Part shown: positions 1 to 15,100 of the stretch, in pieces | Layout: each line of letters starts with the position of its first letter | How positions within the stretch are numbered: the first letter of the stretch is position 1 | Assembly (NCBI GenBank): GCA_949841595.1 | Contig: CATKZB010000007.1 | Location: 1-57,767, forward strand | From: an uncultured Christensenella sp. | GTDB taxonomy: Bacteria; Bacillota; Clostridia; Christensenellales; UBA1242 | Direction of reading: 5' to 3' | Length of the DNA: 57,767 bases | Translations under genes and position numbers: made by a program | Notes under the pieces: generated by a model | The model's database searches: none | Told to the model about the DNA's origin: nothing | The model's input: the letters and a program-made list of their open reading frames with translations, nothing else

Positions 1-123
1 AATTTATAATTTTCCAAAAATATTTTATAAATTTTAATTAATAAAATAATTTTTGTACCATAAATCACGAGTAAAAATATTATTTATATATATATTAAAA
101 TATATATATTTCTTCGCAATTGT
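1..123. other. AT-rich non-coding stretch upstream of the first giant gene
   Basis: This stretch is almost entirely A and T. It holds a run of alternating TA around 85-112 that can fold back on itself. I see no convincing gene, terminator or RNA. It is probably the distal upstream region of the giant surface-protein gene that begins at 193. Confidence 0.5.
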
Positions 124-153
124 TTGCTTAAAAAGCTTGATTTATTGTACAAT
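124..153 (+). promoter_or_regulatory. Predicted sigma-A promoter of the giant surface protein gene
   Basis: A -35-like TTGCTT (124-129), an 18-nt spacer and a -10-like TACAAT (148-153) predict a start of transcription near 160. The 5' leader would be about 33 nt, with an AAGGAG ribosome-binding site at 179-184 eight nt before the ATG at 193. Confidence 0.5.
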
Positions 154-192
154 AATATTGACTAAATCTGGTTTTGCCAAGGAGAAAAATAA

Positions 193-3100
193 ATGAAAAG
201 AAAGTCAATAGTTTTTGTCTTGTTGGTTTTTATGTTTGGGCTTTGTGGAGCTCTAAGTTTTTTCTCTGTTCCAAATGTGACTGAAGCTGTCAGCATCGAC
301 GCAAGTGAGTGGGATGGAGAATCTTCTGCAAACCCAGGTCTTGATATATTTGAAAATGGAAATTCTTTTTACATAAGAAGTGCAAATGGATTTGCATATT
401 TTGCAAGTCAAGTAAACAATGCAGACGGTTATAAATCTTTTTTAGGTAAAACAGTTTATTTGGATGTCGACATAAATTTAAATAGCAACTCTTGGACACC
501 AATTGGAAATTCATCTCAATATTTTCAAGGCACATTTAATGGACAAGGTCACAGCATTTACAATTTAAAGGTTGATTCGCCAAATGGAGATTATGCTGGC
601 TTGTTTGGTTACACAAACGGCACAATACAAAATTTACATATCAAAAATTCAAATTTAACTGCAAGTGGGAATTTTGTGGGTACGATTGTAGGAGAACTTA
701 ACGGAGGGACACTTTCTGAATGTTCTGCAACAGGCGAAATAAAATCTTCTGTAAACACAATCGGTGGACTTGTTGGAAATTTAAGGTCGGCTACACTCGA
801 AAAGTGTAAGTCGTCTATTTCTATAAATTCAACTTCCGATTCAAATGTTGGAGGAGTTGTTGGAAACGTTCTGAGAGATAGTACCTTTAACCAAGTTGCT
901 TTTGACGGAAACATTAAAGTTACTTCTAACAATGTTGGTGGAATTATAGGACTTGCAACTGCTGTTCCAAATTTATCAAACAGTTATAGTGTTGGAGATA
1001 TAACAGGAGAGAGTCGTTATATTGGTGGTCTTATTGGAAAGTCTGATAGTGGGGCATTTATAACAAATTCTTATTCTGCAGGCAGAATCTCCGACATCAC
1101 AGGTGGATATGTTGGTGGTCTTGTTGGCTGGTTTGCAAATAGAGTTGGAGCGAATATTACAGACTCATTTTCTGTGACTATTGATATTAAAGGTGAAGAT
1201 AATATTACAGTGCCAGCTCTTTATAACAAAGGAGTTGGTGTTGTAGAAAATTTGAAAAACGTTTATTCAGAAGCTGATTACTTCTCAAGCACCACCATAA
1301 GAGATTTATCAAAGCTTGTGAAAACCAAAGATTTTTTTGCAAATTCAAATTATTGGAGTGAAGGTAGTTGGGGAAATACTGTTTGGAATGTGACAACAGG
1401 AAAAAATGCTGGCTATCCACATTTGATTGAGATAGAAAATCTTGGCAATGCAAACAATGACAAAGACACAAAGCTGATTGGAGAGGGGACAAAAGAGAAT
1501 CCTTATTTGATTAAAACTGCTGGCGATTTGACATGGTTGTCTTTAAATTATCATATAAAGAATGGAATCAAATATTATTCATTGCAAAACGATATTGATT
1601 TAAGTGGAAGAACTTGGATACCAATTGGTCAAGTTGAAGAGAATGCATTCATAGGTGTGTTTGATGGAAATGGATATTCTATCACAGGATTGACATGTTC
1701 TCTTCATGAACAATTTTCATACCATGGTCTTTTTGGTGTAACGGAAAATGCTGTAATAAAAAATTTGGCTGTTGAAAATGTTTCATTTATTAACGGTGGA
1801 ACAGGCACTATTAATAACGGCAAAGTTGAAAATGCAGGCTATTATGGTGCTTTTGTTGGCAGGGCAAATTCAAATTCAAATTTAAATACATATTTCATAA
1901 ATTGCAAATTAGAAATCCAAGATGATAAACCAGAAATCCAAGCTGTTGGAAACATAAATGGAACTGTTTACGACATAACTGGCAAAAACGGCGATTTGAA
2001 TTTAACTGAAGCGATAAAAGACGAGGACTCTGATGCTAATATAGTGAAAGGCTATGATGTTACAGTTTCTGGAAATGGTGGAAATTTTTATGCAGCAGAT
2101 GAAACTCTGTATAGTGAATATCATCTTTTGTTAAATACAAAAGGCGAATTAATTAATCAAGAGATTGATGATACATTTGGAAAGACATTATTGCCAGGAG
2201 ACTCTTCAAACTTTGGAGGAACAGATGTTTTGATTAAACGAGGTTCAAAACTTACTGGTTATATAATCGACAACACAGAAAAAATTTTGGAAGAATGCTT
2301 TAATAAAAATTCAATTACTGTAAGTACCGATATAGTTAAAAATGGAATTTCTGCTGTGTGGGATTCACAATCCAATCCAACTGTCACAATTGTTTACAAT
2401 CAATATGAAATAGACCATTTTAGTGCCACAGAATTTGTTGAACGAAATTTTGATGTTGAATATGATTCTTGCTTAAAAGATTATCCAAATTTGTGGGAGA
2501 ACCCTCAAAATTATAGAGACGGAGCGTTTGACATTGAAGGACTATATACAGATAAAACTTTTGAAATTGAAACAAAAGCTGATAAAGAAAATACTGCTTT
2601 TATAACAAAAGATGCCACGTATTATGTAAAGTGGAAAGGACTTGAAACAGCGAAATCTCAATTGAGAGTTAAGTTTGAAAAAAGGGAAAATGACTTTGCT
2701 GGAAAATTCAATTTGTCTGATGCGTTTGAAAGTTTAATTTTAAAAAATCAAGATGAAGACGAAATTGGTAAAATTACGTCATTGTCCGAAAATGGTTATG
2801 CAACTTTTGAATATGATACAACTTGCAGCGATACAACTGACAATTACTTACGATTAAATTTAAGTTTAAAGAAAGGATACTCGTTTGCTGAAACTGTAAC
2901 TTTAAATGAGTTGGCTTTATCAGAAGAAAATATTAAAAAGTTTGGTAAACTTGAAGCAAATGCAGAAAGTGCTGATACTTTAGAAAAGTTTAATGAGATT
3001 GCATTCAGAAATCTTGTGGGTGATTATGATATTGTTGTAACTTTACAAAGAAATAACTTAGTCACCAATCTAACACTAGGAGAGGGAGTACATTTTGCTG

Positions 3101-6100
3101 TTGCACCTTTGATTTCAACAAATATGGCTGATGTTGAAATTAAAACAAATGCTGGGCAATGGCTTGGTTTAACTTCAGTGATAGGGGCACATGAAGGTGT
3201 TTATGTTGGTCTTGATTTCATCAATAAAGAACTTTTAACTTCAAGCAAAACATTTGATGCAACAGCAATTGCTTCGTATTTTATTAACAATCAAGTTAAC
3301 ATAAGAATTGGTGGAGAGAAGGGTAGATATTTTATTTATGAAGTTGGTCAAACAGATAGGTTTGCTGATGAAACAGAAGCGTCAGGAGTTTATGACACTT
3401 ATTCTCTTTATGAAGCAAATAAAGATTTAGTGAAGTTAAATAAATTAGTTTCATTAACGAAAAAAAGTGATGAACAATTTGAAATAAATTATCTTGCGAA
3501 TTCTTCCTTTTCATTCATTTTCTCAACTGAACAAAATGAACTAGTATTTAAAAAGATTACTTTCAATGATTTTAATAATGATGTGACATTTACACAGTTA
3601 TTGCCAAATGGCGAAGGGGCACCAACAAAAACATTGATGACTTTTGATAAGCTTTTAGTGAATGAAAAAAATCTTCAAGCAGTGACTGCTTATACAAAAG
3701 CTGTTATAAATGTTAAATTGGTAGACAAAGATGGCAATGAGATAAGAAACAATTCACCTGAATTGTCTATGAAACAAACTGCTTTTGATGTTTCTGGAAA
3801 CGGAAAAATTCAGTTCAACCTTACAGCATCTGATTTCTATGTGCTTAAAGGGAGCTATAAAGCAAGTGACAAGGGAAATGGCAACAGTTATGATTTGAAG
3901 AAAGATGATGATGTGGTAAGAATTGCAGTATCTCATGTCAGTGATGATAAAGATGATTCGTTTGAAAATGGATTTAATAATGGAGATTATTTACGTGATT
4001 ACTTCTCAAATGTCGCTTTAGGGGTAACTGAAGAAAACGCAAGAGTGCTTGTAGTTAAAGATGATTGGAATGGAAATGGTTATAACAAAGATAGTTATCA
4101 AATTACTTTGCCATATAAATATTTAAAGGCAGGATATTATGAAATTTCTCTCGTTTGTGAAGAAATTGACTATTCAATTGGTTATGCCACTAAATTTGTA
4201 GATTTCAATGGTTCAAAAACTGAATTTGAAGATGAAGAGAATTCTGGAATATCTTTTGACGTCAAAGTGCCAGATGGAAATTACAATAAAATTAAATATA
4301 ATGACGAAATTACTCTTAGGACAAATCTCGGAGATAACAAAGCATATCAATTCTATGGCTGGTATTTTCAAGGTGAAAACTATATTGATTATTTGAAATT
4401 TGGTGGAAGTAATGTTCTGGACACAGAACTCAATTATCTATATAACGATAAATATAGAAGACTCGATGGCAACATTCAAAATGAAAATAGATATAACACG
4501 ACAGTTTATGCTGTTTATGTAAAAAAAGAATTGAATCTTGTTGTTTCAGACAGAGTTATCGTGGCAAATGAAAATGGTGGGGAAACAAGAGAATACAATG
4601 CTTCAAGTTTGGGGCTAGGATTTGATCTTGGTGGAACTATAAAATATAATTATTCTAAATCTGATACAAATGAATTATCCGATTTGTATTTCACTATGAA
4701 TGGCACAAACAGTGCCGGTTATTATTTGGCAGGCTATAAATTGGTTGATGCTTTCAACAGACAAGTTTTCGATGTTGCAGGACAAGAAATTGTGTCTTAT
4801 GATGCGTTGATAAATCAAGACACTTTTGATCTTCATGCAACTCTTAAGGAAAAAATGGAAAATGGGGACACCTCTGTGTCTCAAACCTATGTTGTTGTCC
4901 CTGTTATTAAACAAAAAACTGCAACTTTGGTGTTCCATTCAGGAACTGGCCTAGAAAACACATTTAATGATGGAAGAGATGGAGTGGTTTACGACCATAA
5001 CGGGGTTGAAAGAACAAATTCAATTTTTACTTTTGAAAACGCATATTATGGTATGACTTACAATCTTAATTCTGCCCTTTTGGGAACATTGAATGGAAAT
5101 CAAGAATCGATTGTTTTGGACAATCTTTTTGCAACAAGAAAAGGTTATCACAGACCAAACAATGAATTTTGGAGATTGACTTTAGAAAATCAAATTGGAT
5201 CTGGTGACAGAGCTTTGAATGGTTCAACCATTTATTTAAATGCAGATTTGTTTTCAAGCTTTGCAAATAATGCAACAATAAATCTTTACAGAGTTTGGGA
5301 AGGAAACACTTACACAATCACATTCCAACCAAATGGTGGAAAGTTTGCAACCAATGTTTCATTTATGAATGTCAATGTAAATTATGAAAAAGCTGGCATA
5401 ACTGGAAATCTTCCAAATTCATCTTCAATAAGCAAGACGGGACATGAACTTGTTGGTTGGTCATATACAAATCAAAATGGCGAGACGACAAAAGTTTTTG
5501 ATGTCAATGCAACTTCAGTCCGACCTTCGGAGTTGTTTAACGAAAATGGAGAATATATTTTGGCAGAAAATGTCAGTGTTTTTGCAATGTGGCAAGCGCA
5601 AACATATGATGTTGCAATAAATTTCAACAGTGCAAACATGTTGAATGAAGATGTGATTCCATTTGACGGTCAAAGCGAATATACAATCAATTATCAAATT
5701 CAATATGGAACAACCTTTGCCAATTTGAAACATGGAAGCGAACTTTTGTCAATCTCAAACTTAACTCCAACAAGAGCAGGGTATATCTTTGCAGGGTTCT
5801 ATGCAGTTAATGGCAACAACAGGATAAGAATTTTAAGTTCAACAACTTTTGATGAAAACATTATTTCATGCAACTTGAAAAATAATCCAGCTTTAACTTT
5901 ATATGCACTTTGGGAAATTGATAGAAATTATTTTGATTTGTCACTAAACAGAAATTATTTGTCAAGTTTGACTTATAATGGTGCAGAGCAATTGATCAAT
6001 GTTGCAGATTATTTCACTGTGGAAAACTTCACAGCAAAAGGTTTTAAAATTGAAATTGTTGATGAAAAGTTGAATGTCACATTAAACTCAAATTTACATT

Positions 6101-9100
6101 CTTCTGTTGAATTGAAACTTTCTTCAGATGACGTTGTTATTGAAAATTCAGATGTTATGCAATTCGGTGTCAGAAATGCTGGGAATTATATAGTAAAACT
6201 TAATGTAACAGTTAAGGATAATTCCACACATCTAAACTTGGGTGATGTGCTAACTAAGATTTTGACCCTTTCAATCAATGTAAATCAAGCTCAATTGTCA
6301 GAAAAACATGGCTCAGCTTTGCAACTTGAAAATGTTAAAAAGATCATGTTTCCTTTTGCTGACAGAATAACAAAATCAAAACTTGAAAACTGCGAAACTT
6401 TTGACAACTTTGTGGTTCTGATGAAAGAAATAGATGCTTCTATCCAAAGTGCAGATTCTCAAGAAATCTATGATTTTGTTATGTTCAAATATTTCATGTT
6501 GATAAATTCAAATGAAACTCACAGCACTTACAAAAATTGGAAATATTCTGATTTTGCATCGTATAGACAAAATAATCAAGAGACAGTTGATTCTGCTTTA
6601 AGTAACATCAAATTTATTGAATTCTATGATCACAACAATTTGGATTCTATTAAAGAACTTGAATTTTATAAAGATGTTATTGGAGTTCAATCTGAAGACG
6701 TTTTGAATGCAAGTGCAGAAGTTGGGACATTGAAAGTTGTTGCATATTCAAACTATGGTTTTGCAATGACACCTAAAAATTTGTATGATCTCAGACTTTA
6801 TTTGAAAAATGTTGATGAAAGTGCAGATTTTATCTCAAATTATGAAGTGTTGAGAGATGCAGAAAATCAACCATATTTCAACATTGGAAAAATTTTCATT
6901 TTGCCAGAAATTTTGACAATCGAAAATCAAGAAGAAATCAAATATGCTTACTTTAACAGTTTGCTTGCTAATGTTGAAGTGAATTGGGCTGGAAACAGAG
7001 AATTCGTGGAAATAAACAACCAAACTTATTTCCAATTGGAAGATAATTTATATTTAAGTGCAACAGTTTTGACTTCAAACAATGGGAACAAGGATGTTGA
7101 CACTGAATTTTCTTTCACTAATGTTGAAAATTACCTTTATTTCAGCGATGCAAGACTTTTGTCAAGAGTGGCATCAAATGGAGAGTTTACTTTTGTTGAT
7201 GTTACAAATGAATTTAAGTTGGTGATGGCAGAAGACGATATGTTTACAATTTTAAATATAAAGGGTGTTGCAAACTTAACTTTTTCTTCAAAACTTCTTA
7301 CAAGAAAAAATGGTGCATTGTCATATGATTCAGTTGAGGAGAGCTTGGCAACAGGATTGTTGAGAATCTCTTCTGTGACCTATGAATTTTTGGGAGAAAT
7401 AAAAACTTCATATAATGCAAATGGTTTGGAAGTGGGAGCTTTCTTAGATGACGGTGTGATGATCTATCAGATTTTTGCAAACAATGACAACACGGTTTCA
7501 TTGTTTATCAATCGAATGGTGAAATCTGTTAATGTTTCAGCCACAACAAAGGAAATTAATGATTATATTGCTCTCTATAAGTGGAGCGAATATCCAATTT
7601 ACAGTGTTGATGGAACAATGGACTTGAGTGGAAGCTTTGAATTGTCGGTTGAAGATATCAACATGTCAGAAGATTCATTTACCGAAGTGGAATATCAAGC
7701 GATTTTCACAGATTTGGTTTTGGTAAATTATCAACTTAACTTCCCAGGTTCTTACAGCCCTGCTTCAATGACATCTTCTGTGCTTCAACTTGGAGTTTCA
7801 ACAGTGGATGATTTGTTCTTGCCAAATGAGAATGGATTTGCACTTGCAAGTTTGAAAACAAAGACTCCAACAGGAAACACGATTGATTATTCTGAAATTT
7901 TCACCGGACCTAATGTTTCTGTTGATGGAGAAGATAAAAAATTGTTTGTTGGACTTCTCTCAAATGCTAGATTTGCTCCAATAACGTTGGAGGCAAAATG
8001 GAATGTTGAAGATATAGAGACTGTGCAAGTTTTTGAGACTCTGAAACAAGCAGTGCAAAAGTTTGAAGGATTAAATGTTTCCGATGTGGCGAGAATTTCA
8101 GACAAAAATGACAGCATTTATACATATAAATATGATTGGTATCAAGGGACAAAACTGGTTTCGTCTGATGAAACTTTAACTCTTCCAAACAATGGAAGCT
8201 TTGATGAAGGTGGTGTTTATAAACTTGTTGTATCAGCAATTTTGAAAGACGAATTTGTCAATGTTTCGTTGGAAGATAAAACAAAGGCTAGTTCAAGTGC
8301 AGAAATTTATTTTGAACTAGATTTTGTTAAAAACAAAGTTACAAATGTGATTTTGCCTTCAAGCGACACACTATCAACTGTTTATGACAACAGAGAACAT
8401 ATAAACGATTGGTCAGTTACAGTGGAATATCTTGTTTATGACGATTTTGCTGACAACTACTTAGAAGATGCAGAAAGTGTAACTTTGTATTTCACAAACA
8501 GTGGAGAAATATATTTTGACGTAAGATTTAATGATTTGACAGATTCAGTTTCTTCAATAAAAAATGCTGGAAGTTATGACATTAGTGTTTGCTTTGACAG
8601 TGCAATTTTTGATGTTGAAGAGACGATAACAGACGACATGTGCAAGTTTGTATTTAATGTTACTCCTTTGGATGTAGACTTGTCGGCTTATAATTTTGAT
8701 GAATCTAAGCATTTCAATGGGGTTGAGCCAACATTAAACAAAAGCGTTTTCCTTGCAAATGAAAATGTGTCATTGGCATTTGTTAGAGAAGAAGGTGAAG
8801 ATGTCGGACAATATAAAATGTATTTAAGCGATATCTTAAAAGACTTTAAAGGAAATTATGTCTTCAAACTTGGTGATGTTGTGTTGTTTGAAAATGGAAT
8901 GTTGACAACAGAAGGAAAAACTACTGCTGTTGCTATATTTGAAATCACAACAAGTGGAGCTTTGAGACTGTCGTACGACACAAGCGTAGAGCCTGCAGTT
9001 TTAAATATCCCTTATTCAGGGAATGGTTATTCATTAAACTTGACAAATGACTTTAAGCTTCAAATTTTGAAAGATGGAAGCGTTTTCAAAGAAATGAAAT

Positions 9101-12100
9101 TGAATCTTTATGATTCTGCAACGGGCATGGAAATAACTTCAAAGACAATTTTGAATATTTTAAGTTCAAAAGTTGTTGATATAACTCCAATGTTTTTTGA
9201 TACAGATGAGAAAGCGATTGCTTCAAACAGTGGAGCATATTCTTACAGGTTTAATTTAGGAACAATATTTTCAAATTATTTCACAAATGTTGAATTTGAA
9301 ACTGGATATCAATTTGTGATTGATAAAATAACTGTTGATGTTTCAGCTTTAAATTTTGATAAAGTTTATGATGGAGAACAAATTTCTTATTATCAAATTG
9401 ATGGAACAAAAATCGCAGATATCAGCACATATTCGGGTGCATATTTGACTGCAACATATGCTTCAACACATGTGGGAACAAATATAGCAGTTGAACTTAA
9501 CTTGCTCAAGAGAAACAGTGAAATCAATTTGTCAAATTACAATCTGTCATCTAAAACAGTTTCTGCACAGATCTCAAAACTTAAAGCCACTTTGACAGTG
9601 AATTTAACAAAAACTATCTATACTTATGGAGAAATTTCAGTCAACAACATTGCAGACAACATTTCAAGTTACACTGTTGTTGATGAAAACGGACTTGACA
9701 GAAGATCGTTGCTTGTTAATGGTTATTATGAAATCAACTATAGTTTGCCAACATCTATCAAAACAAACGAAAGAGGTTTCATATATAAAGGAGAAAATTA
9801 TTCTCTTCAAGCTGAAAGCAATTTTGTTGATTTTGATATGATTTTGAATTTGCCAAACTTTGCAGTTAAAGAATTAATTTTTGAAAAAGAAATTTGGGAT
9901 GGTTATATAACAATCACCACTTTGGATAAAATCCAAGCCACTTATGATGAAAGCGTCACAATAAGTTCAACAGGCGATGTTTTGAATTTAAATTATGTTG
10001 TTGAATCTTTGACAGCAGGACAAGTTGCTCCAGCAGGAAGATATGAACTTTCTCTTAACTCAAACAGTTTCTTTGATGGAAGTGTTGTTATTGAACTGAC
10101 TTCAAATAACAATGGATTTGTTGTTTTGCATGAAACGGAAACCATTTATATGAGCATAGATGACGAAAACATATTTAATCAAACTTACAATTCACAAAAT
10201 TTTGTTTTATCTGTGGATGCAGAATCTAAAACTGTGGTTGTTTCAAATGGGACTTCAACACAAACATCTTCAGTGACATTCTATTCTAAGAATGAATCTG
10301 ACGAAAAGATAAACAAAGACGTCACTTTGAAGTCTTTTGAAATTTTCAATGGCGATAAGATAACAACGTTTAGAAATGCTGGAAATTATCGTTTGACACT
10401 TTTGGCAAGCTCAGAAGAATATGCAAATGTTGTTTTTGAAAAAGAATATAATTTTGTGATTGAAAAAATCTCAGTCAATTCTGCAGATTGGGTTGTCACA
10501 AAGGATTATGATGCAAATGTGAATTTTGTTATTTCAAATTTTGATGAAAAAATTTCAGGCGACGATGTTAATGTTGTGGCAAGATTTGACAATTCAAATG
10601 TCGGCAACGACAAAGTGGTCAATTTGTTCTTGCAAGGCAACGATATGGAAAATTATCAATTGACAAACTCAATAGTTTCTGGAAACATTACAAAAACTTC
10701 TGCCGTTGTTGCATTAATTCAAACAGACTATACATATGGCGACATCACAAAGAGAAAAGAAGTTTTATATTCGGTTTCTGTTGCTGGAAATGAGTTATTA
10801 CCTTCTCAATATGAAATTGACTTTACAATAGAAAATGAAGTTTACAGTGACGCAGACTATCTTGAAGTTGGCACTTATTTGTTGAAAATGACAACTGACA
10901 TTTCAGCAAATTACAATCTTGTTTTTGAAGATGCTTCAATCACAGTTTCACCATTTAAACTTGATATAGAGTTTTCAACGAGTGGAGAACTCAGCTATGA
11001 GTTTGGAGCTCCACAGACCTTGACAAACAAAGTTTCATATGAATATCTCACACCACTTTATGAAAACATCGTGTTGAATTTGACAAGAGAATCTGGAAGA
11101 GAAATCAATTTCTACAGAATTTTGAGTGGTGAAGTTGAAAACAACAAAAACTATGAAATTAATTCACTTGAAGATATAAGTGAAAACGGAATGTTCAGAA
11201 TCACAAAAACAAAAGAAATGATTTATCTTTTGCTTAGTGACAAAGATGTTGTTGAAAATTCAAATGATGGTTCAATAGTCTCGATTGTTTATGATGGAAA
11301 CCTTTACGATACCGTTGCAGTTGAAAGCAGAGAAGTTGGGCTTTACAATTTGGTGATTTCAAATGCAAATGACGCAAACATCAAACAAACTTTCCAACTT
11401 AATGCTTACACTTTTGACAAAACTGAAAATGTTTACAGAAAAACAGATGTTTTGCTAGATAATTTAAACACAAATATTAAGTTTTTAAATCCAACCTTAG
11501 TTAAAAATTTTGGAACTTACGAAATTTATGCAAGTGGAACTACATCAGACAATTTTGATGTAAGACTTGGAAAAGCAAATCAGCAATATTGTTTCTATTT
11601 GCAAATTGCAAAACAAAATCTGTTCTTTAAAGATAAAACTCTGACAAAGGTTTTTGATAATAAAGATGCAGTCCTTCGTTATGAAGATGCTGGAGAGCTT
11701 TTGACTGGCGTAATTGCTGGAGAGTCTATTGGCTTGAATGTAACTTTTGTGAAAGATGGAACAATAGGAAAATATGCTGATGTGAATTATTCTGTTGAAG
11801 CAGAAATCTTTGGTGAAGGCGTTGGAAACTATGTTTTGAATCTTTCAACTGAAGAGTACGAAACGCTTTCAGCAACAATCACAAGAGCCGACTTAACTTT
11901 TGTTGTCAATTCACAAAGATTTGTCTATGGAGATGCTGTTGACTTGAAATATAGTTATCTTACAGACGTTGATTTGTCAGATTATGACATGTCCAGAATA
12001 AATTATTCACTTAAAGAAATCACAACTGACAGCAATTATTCAGCAAACAGTGGAGCATTAAAAGTTGGGGAATATAACATTCTGCTTGTTGGAAATGCTC

Positions 12101-15100
12101 AAGATTTCAGAGTCGCTGGCTATGTGATTGACAACTTGGCTCAATCTGACTTGACTGCAAGACTTATTATTGAAAAGAAAGATCTTCAGTTGGAAGAAAT
12201 CTCAACTCCTTTACAAGACATTTTCACCAAAAAATATGACGGAACAAATTATGTTGAAATCAAAGACAATTCAAACAATTATTTGTTTAACCTTTTGGGA
12301 AAAGTGAAAAGTTCTGAAAATGTGGAAGATGTGGAAGATGTGGTCTATGTGGATTATGCTAGATATTTGAATGAAAATGTGGGGCAAGCTATTCAAATTG
12401 ATTTCACATTGGCAGGTGAAGATAGTGGCAACTACAACTTAGCTCCTTGGGCATATGGTGTGATTGAAGGCATCGTTGTTAAACTCAACTTTGATTACAA
12501 AGCAGAAGGAAGCAATGTAACATCTAACGTTGATAGTAATGGACTTAAAACTTTGTCACAGATGGCATTCCCATTTTTGTCGACATCATATTTGACTGCC
12601 AATTCAGCTGATTCAGAAACAAACAATATCAGAAATTTCCCAACCAGTTTGACTGGCAAAACAGGGAATTATTTCCTCTATTGGACATTGGATTTTGAGA
12701 ATGTTGCAAATGGATCAGAAAAATTGCAAGCACTTGATACTTATGTGGCAAATGCAAACATAGACAAATCCTATGTAAGCTTTAAAGATGACACCTACTC
12801 TATCAGAGTTGATAATGATTCTAAGACTGTAGCTTTGCTCAATCAATTGATTAAAGATGAAAAAGATTTGTTTGGGGTTTATTATAAAAACGACTCAGAC
12901 ATTGCTTTGACGTTCAATGCAAATTGGAATGTAAATAAGTATAGAATAACCATTCAGATAGCAGATGAAAATGGAAAAACTGCTGATTATGGAACAGTTG
13001 AAGTTGGAGATGAATCAAACACAATTGTTTTTGACAACTATATGAAAGAATTTGATTTTGATCAATCTCTCACATTAAAAGCATCTGCAAATGCACATTG
13101 CTTGTTCCATGGATTCTATTCAAGTGCAGGAAAACTTTATGATGGGTCAGAGCCATATATCAGTCTGAGCAGAGAAGGGAACAAAAATGTCCTTACAATT
13201 TCAAACATCAGACAGTCTTATAACTTTGTGGTTAGATTTGCATCTCAAAAAGTCAATTTAGGTATAGATTTGTCACAATATAAAGATGTTTCAATTGAAT
13301 CGGACAAATTTATTAATGACGGAACAAACAAATATATTTGGGCAACTGACTATAAAACTTTGGAAAAACTCACATTAAACGACTTGCCTGAAATTGACAG
13401 AGTTGGCTTTAATTTGGCATCATATACATCAAATGGCATTACTATCAAAAAAGAAAATTTTGCAACAACAAAACTTTCAACACTTGTGGCAAATTCTCAA
13501 ACAGAAACCGTTTCAGTGGAACTTGTTCCAAATTTTGTTGCCGTTGGGGTTGCTGTGACATTGGATTTTGGTTACAACAATTTAAGCAAAACAATTACTG
13601 TTGCCTTTGGAGAAAAATTTAATTCCTCAAGTGATTGGGTTGAAACGCCAATCCGTTTGGGGCATGACTTTGTTGGTTGGTTTGATTCAAATGAAGTGAA
13701 AATTGTTGGAGAAAACACAGTTTCAGGGACAGAATCTATCAGACTTATTGCAAAATGGAAACTGAGCAAATTTGATCTTAGTTTAACTGTCAAGAATGCA
13801 GTTATTTCTGAAGAAAGTGTGACATTTGAAAAGAATGGCAATGTTTATTCCCTTGAAGAGGTTGAATATGGCACAATCATTACATTCAAAGTTTCGGCAA
13901 ACGAAGGCTATGAAATTTCGGCTGATTGGACTAACAATTTTGATGTCACAATCAATGCTGATGGCACAGCAGATGTGTCATTAACAATGCCTGCAAACGA
14001 CTTTGAATATATTTTGCCAATAGTTGCAAAACAAAATGTTGTCACTTTGATTGGTGAAAGACTGCAAAACATTGAAGTTTTTGACATCACTGAGGATGAA
14101 ACAAAACTGACTTTAAATGATAATAAGTTTAGCATTTCAACAGGCAGAAAAGTTAGGATTATTGCAACTGCACAATCTGGCTATGAGATGAGTGACCAAG
14201 TTTATTTTGAAGAAAACTTGGAATTGAAAGTATCAGCAAATGTTGAAAATGGAATTTTAACACTTGAGATTGAAGGCATAAACAAAAACAACTCAATCAC
14301 ATTCACAACCGAAGAAAGCAGAAACAAAATCACTTTGAATTTCAGTGATAATTCTGTTGTTTCAACTTTGATAGTGGGAGATATAAATTATAATTCAGTT
14401 GCAAATTTGCCAAAATTTGATGCAATGACAGATTCAACTTTCATCTATTATGTGAATTATGCACACGGGTATAGGTTTGCTTCAGCAGAGTCTCAAGAAT
14501 TTGAAGTCTCTGCAGAACTACAAACAGAGGGGGCTTATTCAGGATTCTATAAGTTTGAAGTGACACAAATAAATTCAACTGGAAGCGTCTTTATGACTTC
14601 AGCTTTGGCTAAATTCACTTTAACGTTGGATGTGGTTTCATATGATGAAAACAAAAATAGAGTGGAAGTTTCTGGAAACAAAGCTTTTGCAAATGGACAA
14701 ATAAGTCTTGAAGTTGATTTCAACACAAAAGTTTCTCTTTCGGCTGAAACTGCAGCTCTCTACAGTTTTGCAGGCTGGAGTAAAGACGGAGTAAATATTA
14801 TAAGCTCTGATCAAAATCTAAACTATACAGTTTCTGAAACTGAAACACTTTATGCAATTTTCTCAGCATTAAGATTCGACATGAGTTTGGCTACTTTTGA
14901 TCATTATAATCTAAATACTGAGTATAACAATCCTAATCTGATTAAACCTGTTTATACAGAAATTTCTGGTGGAAGATATTTTGACTCTGAAACAGGAAGA
15001 GAAATCTCAAACATTCAGGTTTATTATGGGGCGATAAAGTCATTTATTTACAGAGTTCCTGATGGATATAAATATTATGGCGTTGGTTATTATGAAGGCA

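Noticed and set aside
12310..12350. A short tandem repeat coding for VEDVEDV inside the giant protein
   Set aside because: Only two or three units of 9 bp and in frame; too short to be meaningful as a repeat locus.
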